In this document: positions 49,521 to 61,700 of the stretch, piece by piece
Layout of the letters: each line of letters opens with the position of its first letter
Position numbering within the stretch: the stretch's first letter is position 1
Assembly: GCA_030248215.1 (NCBI GenBank)
Contig: JASANG010002205.1
Coordinates: forward strand, 271,115-335,114
Direction of reading: 5' to 3'
Length of the DNA stretch: 64,000 bases
Source: Enoplolaimus lenunculus
Taxonomy: Eukaryota > Nematoda > Enoplea > Enoplida > Thoracostomopsidae
Made by a program: the position numbers and the translations under genes
The notes under the pieces: model-generated
What the model was told of the DNA's origin: nothing
The model's database searches: none
What the model saw: only the letters and a program-made list of their open reading frames with translations

Positions 49521-50470
49521 ATGCGGGGATCACGATATAAATGGGGCAAATCGGGTCACGTTTTGTCATATTCTTCATATTGGGTAACATTTACTCTGCG
49601 ATGTAACCCAATATGATATTCCCAAAACAGGAGTTGTCTGTTGCCATCATTGTTGGTACTATACGGTCTGCACGACCCCTGTTTGAAGTTTTGCCAAAGT
49701 TAATGCCCACGCCGGGAATCGAACCTCGGCCCTCTTGCGCTCGAGCCAAGCATGCTACCACTACACTACGCGGTCATCCCGGACCGTGAATCCAACTAAC
49801 CGAATTCATGGGCTTGCTGTTTGCAGTGCCCATCTCGGTGGGACCTCCATGTTGGTACTATACGGTCTGCACGACCCCTGTTTGAAGTTTTGCCAAAGTT
49901 AATGACCACGCCGGGAATCGAACCTTGGCCCTCTTGCGCTCGAGCCAAGCATGCTACCACTGCACTACGCGGTCATTGCAACAACTTCTTATACCGGTAT
50001 ATGTGCACAGGCACGGCAATCTTTGCTTTTACGTGCGTATAGTACCAACATGAAAGTCCCACCGAGATGGTACTGCAAACAGCAAGCCCATGAATTCGGG
50101 TAGTTGGATTCACGGTCCGAAACGACCGCCTGTAAAAACGAGGGATGTCGGTATATATGCACGTAAGTGTATGTAAAGCAAATGTTGCCATGCCTGTGCA
50201 CATATACCGGTATAAGAAGTTGTTGCAATGACCGTGTAGTGTAGTGGTAGCGTGCTTGGCTCGAGCGCAAGAGGGCCGAGGTTCAATTCCCGGCGTGGTC
50301 ATTAACTTTGGCAAAACTTCAAACAGAGGTCGTGCAGCCCGTATAGTACCAACAATCATTATCGATCTCGTTTTGTCTTTCAATATCATATGCTGTTTTC
50401 TACATAGCTTGTCAATATCATATGATCATTTTAATAATGTCTACTGAGTTAGTCACATACATAACTAAGT
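49521..50470 (+). mobile_element. ATATCATATGATAT-family element, SINE-interrupted
   Basis: Opens with ATGCGGGGATCACGATATAA and continues to GTTGTCTGTTGCCATCAT, where the SINE block at 49646-50358 is inserted. It resumes with TCATTATCGATCTCGTTTTG and ATATCATATGATCAT. The uninterrupted order is seen at 46290-46560. The right terminus is unclear. Confidence 0.7.
49646..50358. mobile_element. nested, inverted tRNA-SINE block
   Basis: Three tRNA-like heads: minus strand near 49710-49775 and 49900-49977, plus strand near 50228-50300 (GTAGTGTAGTGGTAGCG as A box, GAGGTTCAATTCCCGG as B box). The block starts GTTGGTACTATACGG and ends CCGTATAGTACCAAC, flanked by ATCAT-type duplications. A unit with the same ends (49852-50051) sits in the centre of an otherwise palindromic pair. 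Confidence 0.75.
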
Positions 50471-52276
50471 TGCGTATGGTTGAATATAATATGATAGTAA
50501 CAGACATGTGCCGTTAGTATTATATGTTATTGCGTGACTATGTAAACAAATATTGAATTCAAATTTCGGCGGAAAATAATTTAATGTTTGCGAAATTTTT
50601 TCTCAAACAATACAGAATGAGTATCAAAACTAAAAGTGCAATTTCGATTCCGGTTTCGATAAAAAATTTGAATTGCGACTCCAATTCTGATTCTTATAAA
50701 ATTTCATTTGAGTTGGAACGCTGATGTTTAGCTATAGCGGCGTAAACACGTTGCAGGTAAGCATGTGCACAACTTTGTATGAAAAAGAACGTGGCTTTCA
50801 TTCATAAATTGCATATTGGTTGCAGGTGCACACTGCACAGTGCAATAAATATGTATAAAGCAAGGCTCTTGCATACTTTGTCCTATATTTTGGCAAAACT
50901 GATAGGCCTAAGATTTAACCTTAGGCTCAATTTTTAAGACTCAGCTTAAGTTCATAATTAAGTTCACATTAGGCCTTTTAGACTTGTGAAGAAAGTGTAC
51001 AAGAACTGGTGCAGAAATTTTGACGCGCATTATGACGGCGATTTAGTTTGCTCTGCTCGTGAGTTTGCCTGTCATTCCGTATAACGTGAATACCACGAAC
51101 TTCTGAACGGAGTTTGATAAGCTTTTCAGTCTGATAGCTTGCTTTGTGATATAGCCGCTCACCTTAGAAAGTTTAGAATGGTGGCTATCTAAACACAAAT
51201 TTGTTAATACTGTAAGCACAGATAGGGAATGTTAAATTACGCTACTAACAATTTGATTATAAAACAAATTGATTACACCACTACGGGGTTTGGAGGACGC
51301 AGAAACGGAAACACATATTTAGACATCACTAAACCAAAATCAATAGAGTGACCACAAACATGCCGACCGTATGTACAAACTGAATAATTTACAGGTAACA
51401 GAAACCTGCGAATACTAAAATATCGATACCAGAAAACATTGAAAATAATTTAAAGTCCAGAATTGTGAAGAACAAAACATTTCTTGAAATAGTAGTCGGT
51501 TTTAAAACTCATTCAAAAACGAAAGCAGATGTTGCTAAAGCTGATTGAATTCTGCTTTTCGAAAACTGAATCCGATTCCGAATTCGAACCGTTAAATTTA
51601 TGCCGATTCTGAAACTCAATCTGAACTTTTATGTTGCCACCATGTTGCTCAGATCTACATTGTGTTGCCACGTAACTCGGACTTTAATATAATTGCAGTT
51701 ATATTTGTGATTAATCTCTCAGTTGGACGGTCGTAGTCATAGCCTGAAGCTCAGGATCAGTCGCGCACCAGCGGCGGCATGCGGGGGTACCTGTCCCTCT
51801 AATTGCTGAAGTCAGAAAATTTTGAATAACATAGAGTGGAGAATTTAATAAAAAATAGCATAGTTGCCCTTTGCTTCACGCACGCTTTGCTTGCGAAGAG
51901 TACTCCACTAATGGGTCAAATCGGGTGTAACCCTAGTTTTAGTATCAGCTACTTCATCTATTAAGTATAAGCCGAGGCGTATGCATCAGTGGAAAATGTA
52001 CAATTGCCGATTGGCCGTTTATCATTTGAGGTTTGAGTAAAGTTTTGCAATTTCAAAACCTAAGTCCGTTTCCTAAAATGTGTGTATACCCTAACACCAG
52101 TTGATAAATAGATCTGTAATTTTGGAACAGAGTTGCAGAATTCTGAGTTCTGAAAAACCAATTCAAAGCGCAATCTTCTGAGTGGATTTAACTCATTCTC
52201 AGCTAAAATCAACTCAGTAAAATTTTTACATCGTAAAACAATATATACCTAATGTTAAAATTTTTTGACTATTTAT
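50471..52276. other. intergenic, repeat scraps
   Basis: Contains a TTAGGC fragment (about 50900-51000), two inverted GATTCCGATTCC-type segments near 50640-50720 and 51540-51640 that may be ends of one decayed MITE, and a piece of the ACACTGTAAATT MITE family near 52130-52245. No exon was found. Confidence 0.45.
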
Positions 52277-52642
52277 CAGGGTGCAACTGGAGGTGAAAAT
52301 ACTTGAGCCGGAGGTCAACGAAATTTGCCACAGCCGGAGCTGGAGATGAGGCGAAATCTGGTAGTAAAAATGATGGTTAATTATTTATTTTTAGCCAATA
52401 TCTGCAATAGGTATGTTGTTAAGTGGTTTGGTTTTACGCTAATTTTCTGCGAAATTTCGGAAATTCAATTCTGAAAATTGTGACAAAAGTCAAAACGAAA
52501 CACGCTAAACAGGTAAATTTTGCAAAATTATACAAAATTTTACTGTCGAAATTGCCGGAACCTCCTTCAAAAATTCTACCGGAGCCGGAGGCCGATTTTC
52601 TGCCAGAGCCGGAGGTGGACGTAGACCTCCGGTTGTACCCTG
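52277..52642. mobile_element. hAT-type MITE, near-complete
   Basis: Ends CAGGGTGCAACTGGAGGT and ACCTCCGGTTGTACCCTG are inverted. Flanks CTATTTAT and CATTTAT are an 8-bp duplication with one base lost. It lies about 60 bases beyond the stop codon of the transglutaminase gene, so it may reach into the 3' UTR. Confidence 0.82.
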
Positions 52643-52705
52643 CATTTATATCACATTCTAAAAATAACTCTATCGTACGCTACACATTTCCTATTGTAGC
52701 TTGCG

Positions 52706-55700
52706 TCAAGCATCATCTGAAACGTCAAATTCAATTCGGCCGCGAATGTCAGAGATTTCATTCGATGAAAACACGGCAAGAAGACTTCGTTTACCACTGC
52801 GGCGAGGAATAAATGTAAATAAAACATCAAAGCTGCCGCACCCAGGAATCTCTCTAAAACTAATACAACATTAATAATTATGCAACAAATTATGAGCTAC
52901 GTATATATTTTATTGCTTTTTAAAGCCAATTTGCCCTGTGGAAAACGCTTTAAAATTTAGAGCTTGACATTTCAATACTTTATTAACAAAAAGATTATAA
53001 TATGTAAAGCTACTAGAAAACATTCATGTTAATATCCTGTAGATAGAACAATTCTAATGTGGGGCCCTTAATATAAAGGCATTTTTATCAAATCTGGGAA
53101 CGATTCCAGTTTGAGTTTTTTTAACATTTGAGCTTCTCATGGGTCATGACCTCTACAGCTGAGTTGAAAGGTGTTACATCTACGATTAAAACAATAAATT
53201 CGCAAGTTTAACCAAACAATTGGCGTTTTGCACCATCCCAAATTTTTGGGCAGAACGTCAAAGCGATTAATTGCTAAAAACCAAAGAACAAAAACAATTG
53301 ACTTTTGTAACCGCTGTTTTTGAATTTTAACTGAGTTTTAACCATTGAAAAAGATGGCTGAAAATATAAAAATAGCATACTCGTCAATAGACACCGACAC
53401 TGGTTTACTAATACTACAGCCTTCCACTGTTAATGAACAATCAGTGAGTATCATGTTAACAGGATTTTTGAAGTATATTCGAGTGGTTGATGGAATATTT
53501 TTAAACACTTCTTCCGGTTCCTGAAAGTACAAAACCGATTCATTTTAAAACATTAAAACGTAAGTGTAAGAAGCATAAAATATTACATTTGGCCCGTGTT
53601 ATCCTTAAAAGAGCCTGCCCGTCAAATTCTAAGCCAAAGAATGATCTTAAGCCTAAAGCTTAACCCGAAACATAAGCGTTATTTTAATTCTATATTAAAG
53701 CCCAAATGTTTCAGTCTTCAAGTCCCTCAAGTCTTCCTGCCTCCAGTGGTCAGGCCAGGTCCCTAAAATTAACATGAGCCGCATTTAGCATTATTCATGC
53801 AAATACATATGCGCTGGTTGAAGCTTTTCCAAGCCGCAACAATTCATCACTCAACCCCAAACACGTGGCATATTAATAAGTTTAAGGTGACACAACTCCA
53901 CACTACGCCATTAGATGGTTCTAAGCTATTCAGACTTCTTGTACACGATGAAGCTCAAGTCCCTGCCTTAACCACAACCTTGATTGCGGGAAATGTACAA
54001 GAGCCGACCCTGGTTACATCAATATAAATATCCGGTTTTTCGATTAGAAACGTGTCTCGATCACTAAACCATTGATTCAGCTCAGAAATGTTGGCGGTCG
54101 CTTCAACCATCATTGTTGAATTTGCACCAACTTTGTCCATATAACTTTCTCCGGCGGCAGTGATGCGTAGCGTTTGACCTGCAATTTAGCTTTAAAAACT
54201 TTATACCCGAGCCGGTTCATGTATAGAACAGGACAGGAAAAGTGTATAAGCATATTCCTAAGCCTAAGCCTAAGCTTAAGCGTACGGATAAGTCTATTCT
54301 TAAGCCTAAGCTTATGCGTAAACAAATAAGTAAGTCTAAACCTTAGCCTGACTCTATTACAGCCCCGCAGTGAAAACGACTCAGCCATGTTCTATACATG
54401 GCTTTCAGAGCCGGCCTTGGTGAAGGCAGCCTGAAAATGGGTTATGCTTTGGAGAACAAACTCAGTTTTGAAGACTCCATTGAATCCAAAGTCAACCGCA
54501 TAGAAATATACAAATAAAAATGCGACTGGCATCTCGCTCGTTGCTCATTCGTATTAGTATCGAAACCGCGCTCACCGAAGGAAACCAAGCCCAAAATTTT
54601 GCACTGGGATTTAATGCTAAAATGGCGTCTAGCTGCTCTCTCGCTTCAATCATGCGGTTTTTTCATTGTTCTTGCCACTATTTTGATCCTCAAATGCACA
54701 GACGTATTGTGTTTTTTGTGCTGGATTCCCATGACACACTCCAAGCTAAAGTTATAGCAGCTAGCTCGAAGGGAGTCACTCCGTTAAGCAAGAATCCTCC
54801 AATAAACCTAATTAAGACTATGCTGCATTGTTTTCAGTATAAATCTATTGCAGTCTATACTTCTATGTAAGGTCAGTAAATTAATAAAGTCCAAAATTCG
54901 TATTTACTGCACATAAAACATGACGACAGCTAATTTTTGTGCAATTTTGCTCCTTTTAGACAAACTAATCAAACTTTAATGCTGAGCCCGAAAGTTGGAA
55001 TGCAGTGATTCTTTTAATCTGGCTTACTTTTAAAAACCATATCTGGCTCTGCAAACTATCTTTGTTCTGATTCTACCATACGGGAAGTATGACGTCGCAT
55101 ATGCGAAAACCAGCTTTTCATATTACACACCTTCGTCTTGTATTTAAGAAACCAATTTCCCATATTAAGAACCCAAACGTGTCCCAAATTTACGTGCGTA
55201 CACGGATCATAAAAATAGTATGCATATATATTTCGCCTACTGCGAAATTTTCAATTAGCTTACAAAAAGTAAACAATAATTAATATTTATTTCATACCGT
55301 ATTTTTCTGCCTCCTGAGAAACATGGCCATATACATGGTGAGAGACCGGAAGATATACATCGTCTAGAAATTTGTCAAGAGATAGAAAAATATTTGTTTC
55401 AAACGGTTTAACACAAGTTTTTTGATTACAGATTTCCAAAAAATTTTCTCGCTCACAAAAGAACAACAGCTGCACAAGGAAGTTCCTTTCCAAAATAAAG
55501 TCCCGGCCACAATCCTGCTGAAAAGATTTACCTACGTTTAAAGCCTCCTATTGTAATTGTATCGTCAACGGTTGCTATACGGCAGTCCACAACTCCGTTG
55601 TATCGTACAATTGACAGTGTCATGTGAATCTGAGCATCGTGCTGTTCTGCGCATCCATTCACAATTTCCAGCTTACTTTCAATTGTGTCGCCAAGTTTAA

Positions 55701-58700
55701 TCTATAAAACAACAAACACATTTGTTAAGCCATAATCATTAAGGACCCATGCCGGATTCAAGTTGGCCGATCTAGTCATCAGGACCCTTTAACAGTAACC
55801 AAAATTTATTTTTATAATTTGGTAAAAATCTGGGTTTGTGTCGTCGCTCGCGTACCTCTTATTGAGCGAAGCTCGGAGTTTCGCGAAGCGTTTTATGTTT
55901 TGTACTTGGGGGTCGAAAGGTGGATGTCCGTCCGTCCGACTGTCCGTCTGTCCGTCCGTCCGTCTGTTCGTCTGTCCGTCTGTCCGTCTGTCCTTCTGAA
56001 AAGAATCTCAGGAAGGGCTGAACCGATGTTGATAATCTTTTTTGTTTGAAAGCCTATTATCCTGTGGTGTTAACCTCGCATTGGGGTTTTAAAATATTAA
56101 GCCGTTTAATAGCTATAGGCTAATTTGCATAATTAATTAAGCCTAAATTAGGACTTTCCACAGTATTTCACTAATTATTATAGTTAGAAGCAATCTAATA
56201 AACCTCCAAAACGAATAATTGAGCAGTTAGCTAATAGATAATTTGCATATTAGCATAGTTTATAAGCCTAAATTAGGACTTTTTACAATATTTCACTAAT
56301 TATTAAGGTTAAAAGCAATATAATTTCAGCACTAAAGGGTGTTTCGGTGCGAGGAATCATTGTTTACAAACCTCCAAAACCGATAATTGAATAGTTAGCT
56401 AATAGCTAATTTGCATATTAGCTTAATGACAAAACAAAATTAGGACTTTTTAAATTATTTCAATAATTATTACGGTTTGCTGAAGGTTTTTGGTGCGAAG
56501 AATCTAAATAAATTGTTTACAAACGTCTAATATCGATAACTGAGTAATCACTGAGCACGTAGTTAAGTACAAAGTCGTACTTAAGTACGATTTCAGAATC
56601 CCAGCCACTAATTCGTAAGCCATAGGAAAGTTAGCAAAAGTGTAATGAGTACAAAACACTGCGACGCTGTTGCCGAAGACAATTGTTCAGGCACTTGTAT
56701 AAAAGTGGGGATATGTCTGATACACCCCTACCGACATTTCGGAAGACAACAAAATAATATTTCTCGAAGACTAGGGTAACGTAGTTTCTAGAGGTAAAAA
56801 ATTTCTCATTCGCTATGCGCTCGCTTGGAAGTTCTTTTAATATTCTCACACGAAATTAAATGCTGGCAACGTCTCTGAAGCGCTAGGTTAAGTTCTGTGC
56901 AGTTTAATAAAAATCACACACCTTTTCAATATCACAAAGCTGGAATTGAATATCTGGCTCAGATTTCTCTGTTTTTATATCATACAGTTCTAACATATTC
57001 TCGCGGTTGGTTGTCACTTCTTCTCGAATTGCATCTCGAATTACCGTGCGTTCTTGTTCGGAGCCTAAACAAGTCACGTAAAGCAGTAGTGCTAAACATT
57101 AACCGCTTCTCACATTGAGTTGCCTATAGGCAACTCAGCGCAGTGTATATACGTTAAATAATGTATATCGCTCCGTGTTTAACAATTGCAACACGTATAC
57201 ATAGTACTAAATCACCACAAGACGTGAGAGCCCTCTCGGGCTCGAGCGTCAAGCTCCTATTGCTGAGTGGTGATGGTATACGCCTCCCACTCCGGTCACT
57301 GGAGTTCGAATCCTAGCATAAAAGTAGGTCTCAGGGGAAATAGAAAATATTCATGTGAGAAAGGGTTAACGACATTACCCATACTGTGCGTTAACCTAAC
57401 GCAGACGAAAACGAACAGTGGTCCGAAATAACTGCAGAAACGGAAAACCAAAACGGTTATCGTAGTATTTGAGGCATGTAAATACACACCGGGCTTTGTA
57501 AAATTTAAAAGAAACAATAGCGAACGCACCCATAATTTTTAAGAGTTCGGATGAGTTTCGTCAATTTTATTTCATAAATAACATTTTGTAGTTATATCTG
57601 TAATCAACAATTGCGCGATTTATACGTGATTTAGAACTAATATTGAGCATAAAAATAACGGAGGTTCGGGGTATTTTTGGAAATTAAGCAGAAACGGACA
57701 CAGATTTTACTGAAAACGGAAACTAATATCCAGTTATCATTTCTGCCAGCATGGTATTATAAACCAATAAGCAAGCTTAGTATATATTATGTAGCATATG
57801 CAGGATTCATAATCACTAACAAATACTATGGTAGCTTTTTTAGGGTCTGTACCTTATTTGTGTCACACTTGTATCGTTAAAAATTTATTATTTTCAATGT
57901 GCGAAGGAAGCGACACTAGTCGCTGCGCTGTTCGATATTACTTCGACATCGCGGTAAGGGTCAGGCCCGTAGCCAGCTCACCATGCTGCGGGGACTACGA
58001 ATTTTTCCGGAGGGAGTACAACAGTTTCCGTTGACTAACAAGCAAGGTTGAAAATTCTACAACACAGAACGAACATTTAGGTTTAGAAATATTCTTATAA
58101 AACAGCCAATGTTACCCTAAAGGCCGTCCCATTTTCCTGGGACAGAAATGTACCAGGAGTACCCGTCCCATTTTCCCGGGACAGCAATGTACCAGGAGTA
58201 GATACAAAAATTATAATTGGGACAGCGGGACAGTTGTGACAGATGAGACAGTGGGACAGATGGGACAGTTGGGACAGCTGGGACAGATGGGACAGATGGG
58301 ACAGTTGGGACAGTTGAGACAGATGGGACAGATGGGACAGATGAGACAGTTGGGAGAGATGGGACAGATGGGACAGTTGAGACAGATGGGACAGTTCGGA
58401 CAGATGGGACAGCTGGGACAGATGGGACAGTGGGGACAGATGGGACAGTTGGGACAGATGGGACAGTTGGGACAAATGGGACAGTTGATATATATTATAT
58501 ATTATATATATTATATATCCTGCGTAAATATATCTGCCTGTGCATATGTAAACAGGAGCGCATAAGAGTGCACTCCGAGTATATTTCTGTCCCTGGAAAT
58601 TGGGACGGCCTTTATAGTAACATGGGCCAAAAAACTAATCAAACGTTTTTGCAATCGTTCATATCAGGAAGCAGTGTATTCTATGTCTATCTATTTGTTT

Positions 58701-61700
58701 TTCTGTTTTGAAATTTTTGTATTCGAGATTGAAATTTTTTCATCTTGTTTCTGGGATCGCAGTTGTTCACGCTAACTTGCAAGATCTAAGGGGATGCCAT
58801 GACAAGTTCAAATATGCAAATTTTTTCAAAATCGGCCAATTTTTGGGCAATCGCCTGTTGAAAAGAGAACAAAAATCCCAAACAAATTTTCGTAACTCAC
58901 CTTCTTGCGGTTTGTAGCAATCTGTGATTATCACAGGCTCATCAAACTTTGAACGTCTACTAGTCATTAAACATTTGCCAACACTGAAATGCACAACATA
59001 ATTCGCTGTATCGCTGGGAAATGGCGTTTTCAGAAGTAACTGCACCCGTATAGTTACTGCTAGAATCGTACTGGTTACATGTGAAACATGATACAGTAAC
59101 TATCTCGGGTTAAAATAATGAGAACTTTCCCACAGAGGCGTAGCCTGAAATTTCGAATGGTAGTTTCCGAAAGCGAAAAACGACTATTTTAGGCGTACGC
59201 TGTCTAAATAAAATTGACAGATCACTAACAATTATTCAACGATGTAGTGCCTCTACTACATAAAAACTTTTTGGATTACAGGAGAAGCGGAAGCCGTCTT
59301 GGTTGGTACGCCGCTGCTTTCTCGGGACCGATGCCGGATGCCGCTGCAATAATAAATCGTACTAACCTCGAAGTATCTTGATCAACTTTTAACAACTTCA
59401 GACCGTCCGGATATTTGAAATCGATTTCATAAAACCACTTCACAACATCTGCGTTAACTTCACCAAATAGAAACCAGCCATCATAGTTGTAGTTGATCAT
59501 GCCTTTACGAATAGCGGCCACTGAGGTCGGTCCACATTGGTATCTGCCTGAAAATACAATGTTTCAAACGTGTTTGATTAACAACATGATATATCTTCAT
59601 CAAATCCAAAAAGTACCCAGACACACGTGTAGCCAGGATTTTAGTTTGGGATTGTTGTAGCCAACCAGGAATTACTGTAACGATCAAGTTTTAAAAAATT
59701 GTTGAGCGAAGCAAGCTGGAAATTTGATACAATTTATAAATTGATGGGTCGCAATGAAAATTTTAAATTTTGAGTATTAAGTTCGAAAGCGTAATTCGAT
59801 CTGTAGAGCCCCCGATCTACCGTGCATGTGTGTAAAAACACGAAGAAAAGCTTGTGAGCGATATAAGTACACTGTAAATTCCAATGAATTGATTAAATTT
59901 ACTCAGAGTGAGAATTAGTTATTTTTGGTTATTTCTGAGTTAATAACAGCAAATATTCAGTCAATTTGAGCTGATTTAGTTCCGGTTGAGTTGATTAACT
60001 CAGAATGAGTTCCATAAATTCAGAACTCTGAGTTCTCAAAGGCCTAGTTCAGAGCTCAGTCTTCTGAATGGATTCAACTCAGTCTGAGTTGAAATCAACT
60101 TACTGGAATTTACAGTGTAAGGGCCTGATTCATCACCGAAAGCTAGAGTGGATATTTTCACAACAACTCAAGAGAATCTAAAATTAACATTTCACTTGCC
60201 TGCACTTCGTTCTTGAGGAGTAGAATCGCACGCCTGCCATCCACCATACCCTGGGGGTAAATCATGCCGTTCCATCCATGCTTCATTCCAGCAGTGAAAA
60301 GTCCTGAAATCAAATCAATGAAAAAATGTAACTGGCGTGGTTTTGCGTTAAGAATGCATTCTTTCAATGACGTAATGATCCAGTGTCAATATATAAGCAT
60401 TGAAACTCAACATTAATATGAGATTTAACAGAGAATTTGGCACTTCTACACTTTCTCTACATGCTCCAGGCTCGTACTTATTGTTCGGTTTCGTATACAA
60501 AAAGGCTTACCAATTAAACCTAATGTAAGCCTATGCCCAAGCTATTGTCTAAGCCTTTAAAGCCTAAAGCTGGGTCCCAAGCCTTAACATTAAATCTGAA
60601 GAGAAAGGTACTAGAGCCCAGTCTATTAATCGCGAGGTTGATCTTATGACCGTACAGCGAAACGTTCAATAAAGACTACGAAGCTGCCCATTATTAATAG
60701 CCTGCTATATTTAAAAGGTTCAGTCGCCGCAATTGTTCATTCTGAAAGCCGTGTTTTTAATTGTGGTAATTCAGCTATCACAATCAGTACTTACGTTCAA
60801 TATCTAAAATCCTGCACAGTATTAGAGCAGTATAAATAGAAAAAATGTGCTAAATTTTGAAGCTCACCATTCATAGTCCGAGTCTTGCACACTTTTTTAT
60901 ATTGAAGCTTAAATCTTGCGCTTAAGCGTAGGCAAAAGCCTAAGCATAAGCATGTGGGAATAATTTGTACAGTAGGTATTACTACAAACGTTTATACGGC
61001 TATACGTACAATCACCATTTGGTGATATGCAGTGCCGGAGTGGGCTATGGTGGCGCCCCCCCTTCTAAAATCCCCGAGTATGGGCCCCTTGCGATGATCA
61101 AAATATTATTCCATTTTTTGTTTAAACTCTTGTTAAGGTGCGGCCGCTCTTTGGGGTGGAGGCCTCCAAATAGAGGTATGGGTGGTTACTGCTCCGGCCC
61201 TGGTAATAGGTACTGTAAATCTTGGAAAATATGTACGGGCATCGAAACGAATACAATTCTTGTTGTCCAATGCAACACTGGTTTGTAAGTAGAAAATCTT
61301 ACCATATTGAATCAGGGTTTGAACGAGGGCGAAACCGATCGGTCAACGAGTCTTTAATATAACGCTCATCCACAGTTAGCGTTCGATCAGTATCGTGAGC
61401 AGAACTGATGTTTGTTACTGGCCGAGCCGGGATTCCGAGGCACCGCAGCACTAAATTCAGCTCAAACATGTCACTAATGCATCGCCCACTTTAATTTGCG
61501 TCCGTGCTGTGGAACTAATGGGTAGCTTATGCTCGACGATGTAATACCTTATAAACGGCTTATATTGACCGCTGAAGGGTTTGTATACCCTATGAAACCT
61601 AGGTATTATATTGAATTTTACAGCAAAGTTAAAATATTTGACTTAGCTTGGAATTCTATGTAGATTCTGGGCACTAATTTGCGTTTAAAGTTGAAAAACA

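Noticed and set aside
50228-50300. Functional tRNA gene on the plus strand
   Set aside because: The acceptor stem pairs but the T arm does not, and identical heads occur in neighbouring inverted SINE units.
49973-50389. 138-codon minus-strand frame
   Set aside because: It runs through the SINE palindrome and its inner unit; near-duplicate peptides occur on the opposite strand.
48900-52700. HSP70, small HSP or other chaperone downstream of the heat-shock-type promoter
   Set aside because: No frame on either strand shows chaperone motifs.
54520-54870. 116-codon plus-strand frame
   Set aside because: It lies in a transglutaminase intron, has no recognisable motif, and its composition does not look coding.
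55364-55493. Longer version of a transglutaminase exon
   Set aside because: The frame is open upstream of 55363, but no acceptor there fits the phase, while the TTTCTAG acceptor at 55364 restores the family's spacing.
58219-58488. CRISPR-like array
   Set aside because: Units are contiguous with no unique spacers, in an animal genome.
58095-58565. Long repetitive open frames on both strands
   Set aside because: They are direct translations of the 9-bp minisatellite, whose unit length is a multiple of three and lacks stops; there is no start context or splice support.
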